Source: Ursus arctos | Taxonomy: Eukaryota; Chordata; Mammalia; Carnivora; Ursidae | DNA length: 64,000 nucleotides | NCBI RefSeq assembly: GCF_023065955.2 | Contig: NW_026622974.1 | Span: 32,581,718-32,645,717, forward strand | Reading direction: 5' to 3' | Shown: positions 45,600-56,030 of the stretch, piece by piece | Position numbering within the stretch: position 1 is the stretch's first letter | Layout: every line of letters starts with the position of its first letter | Made by a program: the position numbers and the translations under genes | The notes under the pieces: generated by a model | Database searches by the model: none | Told to the model about the DNA's origin: nothing | Seen by the model: only the letters and a program-made list of their open reading frames with translations

Positions 45600-45720
45600 T
45601 ATTCAGTTCAATCTCTGCTCAACAAAGATTTCTTAAGCCTCTTCTACATGCTAGACACTGTGCTAGGAGCTGGGAATGCAGCCATAAATACCATCAAGTA
45701 GACACAGACACTAGTCTCTA
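45600..45720. repeat. LINE-2-like fragment
   Basis: CTGCTCAACAAAGATTTCTT, CATGCTAGACACTGTGCTAG and GAGCTGGGAATGCAGCCATA match the L2 pattern. Confidence 0.65.
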
Positions 45721-45784
45721 CTGTTATATTCTTCTATTCATTGAATCAGATTCACCTATCCTTAAATATTTTGATAATGAGTCA

Positions 45785-46055
45785 GAATATAAGAGTATGA
45801 GCTAAAAGCATAGGCTCTAGTCAGACAGACTTGAGTAGGACATGGAAGCTCGTCACTGCTACCTGCGTGTTCAGGGACATGAGGGTACTACTGAGCCTTT
45901 GGATTCCCATTTGTAGAACAGAGATCCCCTTACCACCTTCTCCCCAGGGTGAGTGTGAAGATTAGAAGAGATAGTTCCTATAAAAGTATTTGCACCAGTG
46001 CCTTACACTGAGCAAGTGCTCAAAAAGTAGAAGCTCTTATCACTTAATAATATAA
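45785..46055 (+). repeat. MIR SINE, near full length, plus strand
   Basis: AGTATGAGCTAAAAGCATAG, CTCTAGTCAGACAGACTTGA, GCCTTTGGATTCCCATTTGT, AGTGTGAAGATTAGAAGAGA and CCTTACACTGAGCAAGTGCT cover the tRNA-like head, core and tail of MIR. Confidence 0.85.
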
Positions 46056-46640
46056 TTTTCCAGGCATGTGTACACAAACTCAGCTGGTTTTCTGCCAGAA
46101 GGCGAGGGCCTCCTCGAGCCATCAGCTGGGCTAAGCTTAAGAAAAGATGTCAGCAAGGACTGAAGATGATGTGTGATTCATTCCATAACTAACCTGTGGT
46201 TGAAGAGTCAACCAGGGGAATGTTCAAGTGAAGATTTCTCCTGGCAAGTGAAATTAAGAGAATAAGAACTGGAGCTGTGGTCTAGAGTTCCCTCCCTCCA
46301 GCATGACCTTTCCCCAGATTGGTTCTGGAGAAAACAAGTCCTGAGAGAAGGTGTGAAGCAATAGTTCTCTGGTCAAAAACCTTTGGAAAATGCCATATAA
46401 CATATATTGTGCCTTATATATTCACAGCACACATTAGCATATTAAAGATTCAAATAAAAAAATACTTAAACTTCCTATCATCTTCAGATATCCTATTCAT
46501 ATCTGTATAGAATTCTTTTTCTTTTTAATAGCACCAATTAACATCTCAAGAAACATCCTTAGGGAAATGCTGCTAAAAGAAGCTGAAGCAAACTGACCTC
46601 ACGATCATCAAGCAACGAAAAAGGTGTATACTTGGGGAAC
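46056..46640. other. single-copy DNA, no gene recognised
   Basis: No repeat or exon recognised. Confidence 0.4.
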
Positions 46641-46644
46641 AGGC

Positions 46645-46805
46645 CAATTATTTTTCTGGCTTTGACCCTCACCAGTAGTGTAATCTTGAGCAAGTCACTT
46701 GATGTCTCCACATATCAAATGAAATGATAACACATCTTCCTCAGATAGCCAGAGATAGAAGAGTCATTATGAAAATTCATGTAAGGGAAGAATAAAAGTT
46801 GCCAA
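46645..46805 (+). repeat. MIR SINE, plus strand
   Basis: TCACCAGTAGTGTAATCTTG, AGCAAGTCACTTGATGTCTC and ATTATGAAAATTCATGTAAG fit a diverged MIR. Confidence 0.7.
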
Positions 46806-47880
46806 ATAAAAGTTAACGTATTACAGTGTGCATTCTAACTTTCACCAGAATAAATGTCAAGAAGCATTTCTTAAGAGTGAAAAGCCTTTTGATATTAGAT
46901 GGCTGGGAGGAGGCTGGGGTATGTTCAGGACATAGCTATTAACGAAAGCATAGGGTAACTGTTGGAAATGAGTAGGCATTAAGACCGGGAAGGTGGAGAA
47001 AAGAAGGAAGATAAGTCAGTGCTGGCATGCTGAGGCCACCAACAGAAGTGGGGGGAAAAAACGAGTCGGAATGGCAGAGGGGCAAAGTGAGATAGATATA
47101 TAGATATATAGATATATATATATATTTATTTATTTATTTATTTATTTATTGTGCTTGTTTTGAAGCTAACAAACCACCCAGTCGGCGATTTCATCTATCT
47201 GGTCTTAGAAAGGTGATCAGAGCTTTGAAATAAACTGGGGAACCTTTAGCACATCATTGTGACTCTTTTAAGAAATTGATCATTTTTTTTCAGCTCTTTA
47301 TCTTCTGTGTTCAACCTAGTGTCTGGTACATGGTAGAAGCATTTAAAACGTTTGGAAAATAAATGAACAAATTAATACTCTGCAAATCTAATAAAGTAAA
47401 TTCTATGTCAAATGGCCAGAATAAGGTAAAATATCAAGGGAATAAATAAAATGATAGTTGAAACAATGGAGTTAGGAAGACCAACAATGAAAGGTGTGTA
47501 AAGAAAAAGAAGGCGACCAGGGTCTAAGACAGGAACTACAACCAGCGAAAACGGAGTCAAGAGAGGCTGACAGAGAAACCGGTGTTTTGTAACATAACAG
47601 GAAAGAAAGGAGAAAGTGGGTAGTCAGTGATATCAAATGCTCTCGGAGATCAAGTAGGATGAAAATTCACTTCTTTCACTCATGCTTTGGGAAGAGCATC
47701 AGGACAATAATCAAAATCCTGATGTCTGGGAGGTGGTGATACAGCCTGGGCAGAAGGAAAGTCCCCTCTATGTGCACACACGTTTAGAACATGAACATAA
47801 AACAAGCCCGCTAATAAGAGGAAAACAGAGACCTAACTCTTTTTGTTGTTTCTAATACAAGATAATTCTTTTTAAGCTTT
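46806..47880. other. single-copy DNA, no gene recognised
   Basis: No gene recognised. A possible L2 3' trace (ACCTAGTGTCTGGTACATGG) lies at 47315-47334. It contains the microsatellite at 47090-47151. Confidence 0.4.
47090..47151. repeat. compound GATA / TA / TTTA microsatellite
   Basis: GATAGATATATAGATATATA passes into a TA run and then about six TTTA units. Confidence 0.9.
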
Positions 47881-48075
47881 AAACTATGGAAAATTTTGAA
47901 CATGCAAAAGTAGAGAGAGAAGTGTAATGAACTCCCAGGGATCCAGCACTCAGCTTGAACCCCTGTCAACTCTGTCAATTTTGTTTTGTCTACACCTCCA
48001 CCCACTCTCCCCCACACATACTGAATTAGAGCAAGGCAAGCACCAGATACCATGTTATTCCAGTCATAGATATTT
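47880..48075. repeat. ancient L1-like fragment
   Basis: AGAAGTGTAATGAACTCCCA, CTACACCTCCACCCACTCTC and GCACCAGATACCATG match a common old mammalian 3'-end pattern that I attribute to ancient L1. The same pattern, more decayed, is at about 10985-11130. Confidence 0.45.
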
Positions 48076-48315
48076 TTGTTTGAGACTGAAGGGTATAAGG
48101 GCCAGGCAGCAAAAAAAACAAAAAAGGCCTCCTTCTGGAGCAGATGAACACAACAAACAAGAACCCAACACCAAGGAGGAACCTCGCCCTTCCTCTCCCT
48201 GAGCATGTGGCTATAACCAGCAGAAAGCCACCAGAGTGAATGAGAAAACAGAGAAAAACCACTAGCTTTATTAAAGAAGAGAATGCCTTTGAATAAAGTT
48301 GAAATGCCTTTCTTC

Positions 48316-48508
48316 TTTTTTTAAGATTTTATTTATTTATTTGAGAGAGAGAGAATGTGAGCAGTGGGAGGAGTAGAGGGAGAGGGACAAGCAGACTCCG
48401 TGCTGAGTGCAGAGCCTGTCACAGGGCTCGATCCCACAACCTTGAGACCATGACCTGAGCCGAAATCAAGAGTCAGACACTTAACCGACTGACCCACCCA
48501 GGTGCCCC
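48316..48508 (-). mobile_element. older CAN-type SINE, minus strand
   Basis: TTTTTTTAAGATTTTATTTA, a GA-rich middle, ACTCCGTGCTGAGTGCAGAG and the end GACCCACCCAGGTGCCCC. The target duplication is GAAATGCCTTTCTTC (48301-48315) and AAAATGCCTTTCTTC (48509-48523). Confidence 0.95.
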
Positions 48509-48535
48509 AAAATGCCTTTCTTCTAGGTAGACTTA

Positions 48536-48538
<3 letters not shown>

Positions 48539-48573
<35 letters not shown>

Positions 48574-48586
48574 AAAAAAAAAAAAG
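48539..48586. repeat. long poly(A) tract
   Basis: About 28 A, then CT, then about 17 A. If the SINE at 48316-48508 is removed, an AATAAA at about 48292 lies about 40 bp upstream, which would suit a retrocopy tail. No parent gene is recognised upstream. Confidence 0.7.
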
Positions 48587-48786
48587 GGCAATTTTAGAAC
48601 ATTTCTAATTTGAAACAAAATTGTATCTATGAAATTAAGGTGAACGGTCTTGAAGAAAAATAATCTGAAATCAGAAAAGTTTGGTACTTGAATTTAAAAA
48701 CATTTAATGATGTGTACAGACAGATATAGAATGTGGATCAGATGATTCAATATTGTTAAGGTGTCAATTGACATTCTCCTAAATTT

Positions 48787-48889
48787 GCCCCTCCCCCTGC
48801 TTGTGCTCTCTTTCTTGCTTGCTCTCTCTCTCATATGAATAAATACAATCATTTAAAAAAATAAAAATTAAAAATAAAATAAAAATGAA
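48787..48889 (+). mobile_element. 5'-truncated CAN-type SINE
   Basis: Only the pyrimidine-rich 3' half is present (GCCCCTCCCCCTGCTTGTGC, CTCTCTCTCATATGAATAAA) with an A-rich AAAAATAAAATAAAAATG tail. The tRNA-like head is absent. Confidence 0.75.
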
Positions 48890-49357
48890 AGGCTTTCAGA
48901 TTGGATCAGAATACCAAATCTAAGTAAATGCCATTTCTATAAAATATCCTTAAAATAAATACAATGCTTAAACATTACAGGATGTGTAAAGAAAAACCAA
49001 GAAGGGAAAAAGAAAAAGGGAGAGGTAGCAAAACCAGCAGGAGATAAAATAGGATTTAACAACTATAAACACTATATAGGATTAAGAGGTCGTAAGTGAT
49101 AAGGATTTTAAAATTTTGAATAATATAGTTAAAAGCTAATTTATACACTAGAGAAAACACATCATTTTGAAAAAACATGGCAATTTTACAAAAAATTCCA
49201 ATGCATGGAAATTGTTCATATCACATTCTCTGATTACAGTCAGAAATAAACAAAATACTTAACAATAATAGAAAAACAGTCATTCATATAGATCTAAAAT
49301 CACTCAGATAAATTTGGGGTTAAAATAGAGATTGCCACTATAATTAAATCTTGTTTA
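48890..49357. other. AT-rich DNA, no gene recognised
   Basis: No repeat family or exon recognised between the truncated SINE and the young SINE. Confidence 0.4.
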
Positions 49358-49372
49358 GAAAACGGATATAAT

Positions 49373-49575
49373 GGGGCGCCTGGGTGGCACAGCGGTTAAG
49401 TGTCTGCCTTCAGCTCAGGGCGTGATCCCGGCGTTCTGGGATCGAGCCCCACATCAGGCTCCTCTGCTATGAGCCTGCTTCTTCCTCTCCCACTCCCCCT
49501 GCTTGCGTTCCCTCTCTCGCTGGCTGTCTCTATCTCTGTCGAATAAATAAATAAAATCTTAAAAAAAAAAAAAAA
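49373..49575 (+). mobile_element. young CAN-type SINE, plus strand
   Basis: Full-length: head GGGGCGCCTGGGTGGCACAG, then GGCGTGATCCCGGCGTTCTG, CCACTCCCCCTGCTTGCGTT, GAATAAATAAATAAAATCTT and a pure A-tail. The target duplication is GAAAACGGATATAAT (49358-49372) and GAAAATGGATATAAT (49576-49590). The intact tail and low divergence suggest a recent insertion. Confidence 0.97.
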
Positions 49576-49590
49576 GAAAATGGATATAAT

Positions 49591-49985
49591 GAAAAACCCT
49601 GAGTAGTAAAATTTACAAGATAATAAAATAAATGAGCAAAGAGGAGCCAATATATTTCTTAGTTTGTAAGAGGAATCTGCATTATATGACATTAAACATT
49701 AGAAAACCATAATAATTAAATAAGCTTTCCTTTAACTCTTTTACACTAAATACCTGATCAAACTCAGTCTGGCCTACTGACATTTTTCCTCCTTTTGATT
49801 TCCATCCTCAGCAGCAACACCGCACTCCCTTACTGGATACTTGATCCTCTATGTCAGAACTGATTCCCTCTAAAAGACTGGAGAGGTAAATCATGGAATG
49901 ATGGCAAGGGAAAATGACAAGGTGGAAAGGGCCAAATCCGTATAGGCTATGTGAAAGTCCCCTGGTTATGGGGGTGACTTTCCAA
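49591..49985. other. single-copy DNA, no gene recognised
   Basis: No repeat or exon recognised. Confidence 0.4.
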
Positions 49986-49987
49986 CC

Positions 49988-50168
49988 ACCTACTACTTAA
50001 AGTGTAGTTTACTCACGAGAAGCATCGACATCATCAGGAAACTTGTTAAAAATGCAAATTCATTGACCTCGCCCAGACCTCTGATTGACTCTCTGGAGGT
50101 AGAGTTCAACAGGTGCTCAACAATCTCTCCAGATCATTCTTACACATGCTAAAGCTTGAGAACCACTG
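49988..50168 (+). mobile_element. MER5A-like hAT DNA transposon
   Basis: AAAGTGTAGTTTACTCACGA, AACTTGTTAAAAATGCAAAT, CGCCCAGACCTCTGATTGAC and the end AAGCTTGAGAACCACTG match MER5A. The right terminal inverted repeat (GAGAACCACTG) is intact and the left one is eroded. The element is non-autonomous and ancient. Confidence 0.88.
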
Positions 50169-51715
50169 CTCTAACGTTTAGAACCTCCCTTTAGAATCCA
50201 GCTTTGTCTACCTAGCCAGGGTCGTTTTCCCTTAATGAGCCAATTTGCCCTTTAGATAAGCAACAGGTGTGTGAGGTTTGAGTGTTATGTGTAGGAAATG
50301 GGGAAGGGAGAGGTGGAGAGGACAAGGTGGAGGTCATAGGAGACGTGATTACATATTTTTCTTAAGGGATAACACTTTATACTTTCTATTTCATAAGAAC
50401 GGAGAAGCTAAACAATCTTTCTAAACAAAATTTAAGCCCAGCATTGGCTGGATAACCAGGCAAAAAACAGAATCTTAGGAGACTATCTCCCAATTGCACC
50501 TAGTTTGATCTTCCTTTCCTTCTCATTCTGGCATCTAAAGATTACTACCATCAATGACATTGTATTGTGGCTTAAATATTTCTTCCACAGAGTGACAATT
50601 TTCTTGCATCAGATTCCCAAGTTCTCAGGAAGAGTAGAAAGCCATCCGTTACACTGGGGGTCCTCTATCCATATGCTATTTTGGACCATGGCTACCATGT
50701 GAACCCACCTGCCTAGAAAGCAGATCCTACTAAAATAGTCTCCTGTGTGTTTCCTGGCGTATTACCACCTTAAAAAAAAATACCTATCTTAAGACTGCAA
50801 AAGAAGCATACATCTCTTTTAAATTTTGGAGAGAATATGAGCCATTTGGCACATGAGTATAGATCCTAACTAACACTTCCCTTCAAATGGGGAGGACCCA
50901 CCCTTTCCAGGAATGAAGAGTAGTGGCTACTATCTGTGACTAAACAATCCATGTAGGATTCCTAATATTTTCACAAGGAGTAGCCAGGCTTTAGGAAATC
51001 TGACATTGCTAATGTGATGTAGTAATTTTGCTGGAGGCTTGGCATAATTATTTCAAACAGGTCACTAGAATTCATCTTTTGGGTGGAGTCCAGCAGAAAC
51101 AAGCTAAGTGTTTACACTAACCAAAAAACAGTTTACCTGCTTTTCAGCATGTTATAAATACTTTCAAGAAACAGTGAGATTTTAGGAATGACTTTGAGAC
51201 GATGCAGATAATTTTGTTCCCCTAAAAACCATTGCTCGCAAGAGAGTTAGGAAGCCATGTATCTAATTTTTGAGCCAGTTATTTGTGTGCCGTGAGTCAC
51301 CATAATTAAACCAAATTTAGATCCTTGTACTCTTACCTTTCGTAATTTTTTTTCCATTTGAGACTAATGACAATAAAAACTGTCTCGCTTGGTATGTCAT
51401 TAGAGCACATGCTGTACAAGGTAAAAGCTAAGGATGAGGTTGATGAAGAATTGGGCGGAGCTTAGCAAAATTTTGGATTTCATGAGGAGAAATTTTATTA
51501 CCAAAAAAAATTTTTTTCCAGGTGCTTTCCCTTGAGGTTCTAAGGTAGATTACTATTATATAAGAGCCATATCATTTTAATGGAAATGTTTTTTCAAAGA
51601 CAGTTTATTTGCAAACTCTTACCTCATGAGTTTCCTGTTTTCATCTTTGCCTCTTTGTTAAGCTCGTGTCTGTGTACCACAGACAAAACCAACCAGAACT
51701 GAAAAACCTGGTAAC
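50169..51715. other. single-copy DNA, possible conserved non-coding sequence
   Basis: No repeat or gene recognised. The part at 50980-51560 is repeat-free with AT-rich, homeobox-site-like motifs (GTCACCATAATTAAACCAAA, GAGACTAATGACAATAAAAA) and lies directly before the CpG-rich segment. Regulatory function is inference. Confidence 0.3.
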
Positions 51716-52199
51716 TTAACTCATTGTGGTTCGCCTGTGTGGCCACACCTCACGATAGGAGCCTGGAAATGCCCGTCTTGCTCGTCCCAGTCAAAAACGA
51801 TCCACACCTCACAAACCGATCCTTCTCAAGTTCCCATCTCGTCCCTCTCCCCCTGTGCACCTCGTATTTTCCTCTAAGGACATGAATTTGCCTCTCCTTC
51901 TCTAGAAAGACCTGTCCTGAATCTGAGGCTTTGAAATCATAATTAAGAGGAAGGGTCTGGAACGTGGCGCGCTCTCGGAGACGCGCGTCCCGCTCCACCC
52001 CTGCACTGTCCATCCGTCTGAGGTGGCTGAGCCGCCAAGCTCCCCGGCCCTCACTTTCCTCACCGGCAGGAGGAGGGGCCTGGCCTGGCTCACGGCCAAC
52101 ATTCTGTGACTCTGGTTCTTCAGTTATTCCCTTTCACACTGTCCCCAGCCGGCCTCCTCAATAAGCACTTCACAGTTCGCAACTCTCCTTCGTACTTTT

Positions 52200-52385
52200 A
52201 CAGCTTAAAAAGCCTTTCACGCGCCAGATCTCGTTCGATCTTTCTAGCCGCTCTGGGGAATAGGCAAAGCGGTTTGTATTACCTTCATTTTAGGCGCTGA
52301 GGAAACATGCCAACAGACGAGTTGCCACACGCTCAGGGGCTCACGGACTCTAAAGCATGAAACCAGGACAGGAGCCACGCTCTTA
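52200..52385 (-). repeat. MIR SINE, minus strand, unusually CpG-rich
   Basis: AGCCGCTCTGGGGAATAGGC, TTGTATTACCTTCATTTTAG, GCGCTGAGGAAACATGC and CACACGCTCAGGGGCTCACG follow the reversed MIR order. A MIR this old normally loses its CpG sites, so their number here is notable. Confidence 0.65.
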
Positions 52386-52404
52386 GTTCCCAGCCCCCTA
52401 TCCC

Positions 52405-52444
52405 ACGTAATTACGTAGCTACGTAGTTACGTATCTACGACTCG
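52405..52444. repeat. 8-bp tandem array with ACGTA core
   Basis: Units with exact 8-bp spacing: ACGTAATT (52405), ACGTAGCT (52413), ACGTAGTT (52421), ACGTATCT (52429) and ACGACTCG (52437). Many units are partly self-complementary (CTACGTAG), and the array is bordered by CCACG on the left and CGTGG on the right. Confidence 0.85.
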
Positions 52445-52470
52445 TGGCGTGTCAGTGCGTACCACCTTAA

Positions 52471-53170
52471 AGGCTGGGTCCTTCTACTGTAATTCCCAAT
52501 AGTCGAAAATGCCAACTCCAATTTATTCGTTTTTTGTTTCTGAAATCTCTTCCCTCATCTGAAGCTCAGAAAATTTAAAGTAATTCAAGGGATAGATTCA
52601 AAAACTAATCAATGTAAATGGGTCGAAAAAGGATTGTTACAGTAATGGGAATAGGCAGGGGCAAGACTAGAGTAAAGCAAGTGAGGCCTTTGTTTTAGGC
52701 ACAAAATGTAAGAGGATATAAAAAAATCAATAATCCAGATTAATATTATAATGCGATTATTTTAAAAATCAGGATTAATGCAAAAAATGCATCACAAACA
52801 AAATATCAACATCATAAAGTTGGAATCAGTAGAGAAAAGGGGATAAAAATTACTTGAAGTCAAACACGCTCCTAACTAAATCAGTAGTTTTGAGTCTCAT
52901 AGGCTGAACATACCTATTCCCTAGGATAGCATCTTATACCAAGGAGATGCACAATAAATATTTATTGATCTGAAAGAAATTTGTATTTAATTGAGAATAT
53001 TTATAAAATAAAATGTTAACAAGCTATGGGGATAATTTGAAATTGCTGGGATAGACAGAATCGAGAGGCAGTGTTGAGAGGGCCATAGCAGGTATTCAAT
53101 CAAAGTATTAATAGTGATGTTTACTATTGATTATGTTTCAGCGAATGTTGACTTTATTTCCGTAGCTTTC
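52471..53170. other. single-copy AT-rich DNA, no gene recognised
   Basis: No repeat or exon recognised. Confidence 0.4.
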
Positions 53171-53185
53171 TAAAAATGTGATACT

Positions 53186-53400
53186 GGGGCGCCTGGGTGG
53201 CACAGCAGTTAAGCGTCTGCCTTCGGCTCAGGGCGTGATCCCGGCGTTATGGGATCAGCCCCACATCAGGCACTTCCACTATGAGCCTGCTTCTTCCTCT
53301 CCCACTCCCCCTGCTTGTGTTCCCTCTCTCGCTGGCTGTCTCTATCTCTGTCGAATAAATAAATAAAATCTTCAAATAAATAAATAAATAAATAAATAAA
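53186..53400 (+). mobile_element. young CAN-type SINE, plus strand
   Basis: Head GGGGCGCCTGGGTGGCACAG, then GGCGTGATCCCGGCGTTATG, and tail AATAAATAAATAAAATCTTC followed by an expanded AAAT repeat. The target duplication is TAAAAATGTGATAC (53171-53184) and TAAAAATGTCATAC (53401-53414). Confidence 0.96.
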
Positions 53401-53414
53401 TAAAAATGTCATAC

Positions 53415-54350
53415 CTATCTTTTTTTAGTTCATGGATGTAGTCCAATTTATCAGTTTAGCCCTGAGGTCAATATATATTAATGACTTTAACCACTGCTAG
53501 ACAAAACACAGCAGCCATTTTTAAATACCTGCTTTTGCCAAACCCTAAGGCCTGACGCATCTATTCAAAGACAAGTAAGATATTGCTCAGCCCTCAAAGA
53601 ACTCACCATTTGATAGGAGGCTTATAATTGGGTGGGATCTTTATCTCCCATTGGCCTGTTTTCTCCCTGCCTTATTGTGCCCTATACACAGGCCTGGACG
53701 TTTGGTGGTCCTGCTCTCAACTGTTAGAGCTACCAGCAATGGGGTGCAGCTCAATGGATTCCTGTTTCCAGTGTGGTGGGAATGTCAGCTATGGAATGGG
53801 CACCTAAAGTTAGAGCTCTGAAAGCTTTTTCCTAGATAAATACTGTTGATTTACTTGACGGTTAAGTTTCAAGTACAACTTTTTATTCCAAATCAACTTT
53901 AAATTAAGTAGTCCCTGTGGGTAAGCCTGAGGTTTAATACCTACATATCACACTTTCAGCTTGAGTGTCAAACAAATGAATGATCAACAAATTTTTGAAA
54001 CACAACTCAACAATAACTGGGAAACTACTGATACAGATGTTTGGTGCATTGTGTAATATCACCATGCCCAGAGAACATTCCCATAGTACCGACTTAAACT
54101 AGTAGCAATGAATCCAAACTTGCTTAGCAAGGCAAACTCTGTCATCATCCTTTATGGATAATAAACACCTGGTTAGTTACTATTGCATAAATTAATAATT
54201 ACAAAATGATCTGGATCAACTTGGTCTCCACTAGCTCTTATTTTTAAATTTTCCTTACCGTTCATGAGCATTTATTGTGTATACTCTTCTAGTGATATGC
54301 CAGCACTTGGTCATTTTCCACAACTACATACTAAAGGAATGGATTAAAAT
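53415..54350. other. single-copy DNA, no gene recognised
   Basis: No repeat or exon recognised. Confidence 0.4.
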
Positions 54351-54363
54351 ATAGTGCATTCTT

Positions 54364-54546
54364 GGGGCACCTGGGTGGCTTAGTCGTTAAGCGTCTGCCT
54401 TTGGCTCAGCTCATGATCCCACGGTCCTGGGATTGAGCCGCAAATCAGGCTCCCTGCTCGACGGGAAGCCTGCTTCTCCCTCTCCCACTCCCCCTGCTGT
54501 GTTCCCTCTCTTGCTGTGTATCTCTCTGTCAAATAAATAAAAACTT

Positions 54547-54579
<33 letters not shown>
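54364..54579 (+). mobile_element. CAN-type SINE with TA microsatellite tail
   Basis: Head GGGGCACCTGGGTGGCTTAG, then TTTGGCTCAGCTCATGATCC, and tail CAAATAAATAAAAACTTTAA that has become a TA dinucleotide run of about 16 units (54550-54582). The target duplication is ATAGTGCATTCTT (54351-54363) and ATAGCACATTCTT (54580-54592). Confidence 0.95.
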
Positions 54580-54583
<4 letters not shown>

Positions 54584-54592
54584 CACATTCTT

Positions 54593-55204
54593 CAGCACCA
54601 TATCAACAATCCTTATTTCTGCAACATGAACTCCAGAAATTTGTAACTAACAGTAAAAATCCGCTATACTGGTTTTAAAGGTTCTTTTAAAAATTGTACC
54701 AAGTTCTTACATTAAACCATAATCTTATATCCAGTTGATATGAAACAAGCTGACAAATTACCTACTTTTTTGAGCTGATTTTCTTCACCTCTTTCACATG
54801 TAGTAATGGCCTCTAATCATTAAAGGTGACAGTACAGACTAGGGAAGAGGATTCTGAGATTCTGGCTGGCAAAAGAGCTTGGTCAAATTTTCCTAGTTTG
54901 TACTCTATTTTTTTTAATACATGGCCAAAAATGAGGTGATTTTTAAATTAAATATCTTCCCAGATTCATGTTTCCATTAACATGTTTCAGTCAATGAATT
55001 CTTCAATTAATTTATAGAAAAGTAGCGTGTTTCGTTAACGTTGCGTCAACAGATTCCATTACACTATCTGTCACATGTGAGACTACATTGGCTGTTATAA
55101 ATGTTAAATGCAGATCTATTCATGTCTAGGCACGAAAATATTATTCTAAAAAGCTCTTCACAAATTAGAAACAAGCTTTTCTGAGATGGTTAAAACTCTC
55201 ATCT
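54593..55204. other. single-copy DNA, no gene recognised
   Basis: No repeat or exon recognised. Confidence 0.4.
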
Positions 55205-55400
55205 TTGTCCAGACCTCCCTCTATCTTAGCACCTTTTATAATATAATTGTTTCTTCGCCCATCTTCTCCACAAGTCAGTGGCTTCTTTATAAGCAAGGGA
55301 TGTATATATCTCCCTCAGTCTAGCACAATAATTGGTACATAAAATTTGTTTAAATAAAAGAACAAATTTGTTAAGTATTTGTGAAATGAATATATTCAAC
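55205..55400 (+). repeat. LINE-2 3' end fragment
   Basis: GTCAGTGGCTTCTTTATAAG, AAGGGATGTATATATCTCCC and CAATAATTGGTACATAAAAT are a diverged form of the L2 3' end. Confidence 0.6.
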
Positions 55401-55489
55401 AATGTGAGCGTATAAAGTAATATTACCATAGAAATGGTAGGCAAAGCTCTCTTTATATTGCAGGTTCTGACATAAGCACACTACTTCTT

Positions 55490-55689
55490 TTTTTTTTTTT
55501 AAAGATTTTATTTATTTATTTGACAGAGATAGAGACAGCCAGCGAGAGAGGGAACACAAGCAGGGGGAGTGGGAGAGGAAGAAGCAGGCTCATAGCGGAG
55601 GAGCCTGATGTGGGGCTCGATCCCAGAATGCCGGGATCACGCCCTGAGCCGAAGGCAGACGCTTAACCGCTATGCCACCCAGGTGCCCC
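55490..55689 (-). mobile_element. young CAN-type SINE, minus strand
   Basis: T-run, AAAGATTTTATTTATTTATT, GCCAGCGAGAGAGGGAACAC, CGGAGGAGCCTGATGTGGGG and the end GCCACCCAGGTGCCCC. The perfect 16-bp target duplication AAGCACACTACTTCTT lies at 55474-55489 and 55690-55705, which indicates a recent insertion. Confidence 0.97.
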
Positions 55690-55705
55690 AAGCACACTAC
55701 TTCTT

Positions 55706-55993
55706 GACAAGGGAATGTTTCCAGAATTACACTGTTGCCCCTCCCCCAAATGTTTATATAAGCTATGGTTATAATTAGGAAATCTCTGACTTAAATCTGA
55801 ATATGAAAAGGTAAAGGTTGCATAAATTGTTGCAATTTTAACCTTTAAACAACCTCTACAACCTTTTTAAGTTGTAATTTTAATCATCCCTGAAGATGTT
55901 TAAAATTAAGTCTTTGAAAGATAGTTTATTTCAGGTGTAATATAATTCTATAGCCATGTCTAGGTATGGTAAGAAGCACTTACACCATAATTT

Positions 55994-56030
<37 letters not shown>

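Larger units (their letters stand above)
51720..52470. promoter_or_regulatory. CpG-island-like segment
   Basis: CpG is frequent here: by eye about 35 in 51960-52460 and at least 8 in the 150 bp before that, in a window otherwise poor in CpG. Dense spots are GTGGCGCGCTCTCGGAGACG with CGCGTCCCGC (about 51965-51994) and CACGCGCCAGATCTCGTTCG (about 52219-52238). It contains a CpG-rich MIR and an 8-bp ACGT array. No TATA box, exon or recognisable ORF is attached. It could be an unmethylated promoter or enhancer of an unseen transcript. Confidence 0.45.

Noticed and set aside
47811..48206. 131-codon minus and 91-codon plus overlapping ORFs
   Set aside because: They overlap an ancient repeat and low-complexity A-rich sequence; no family resemblance.
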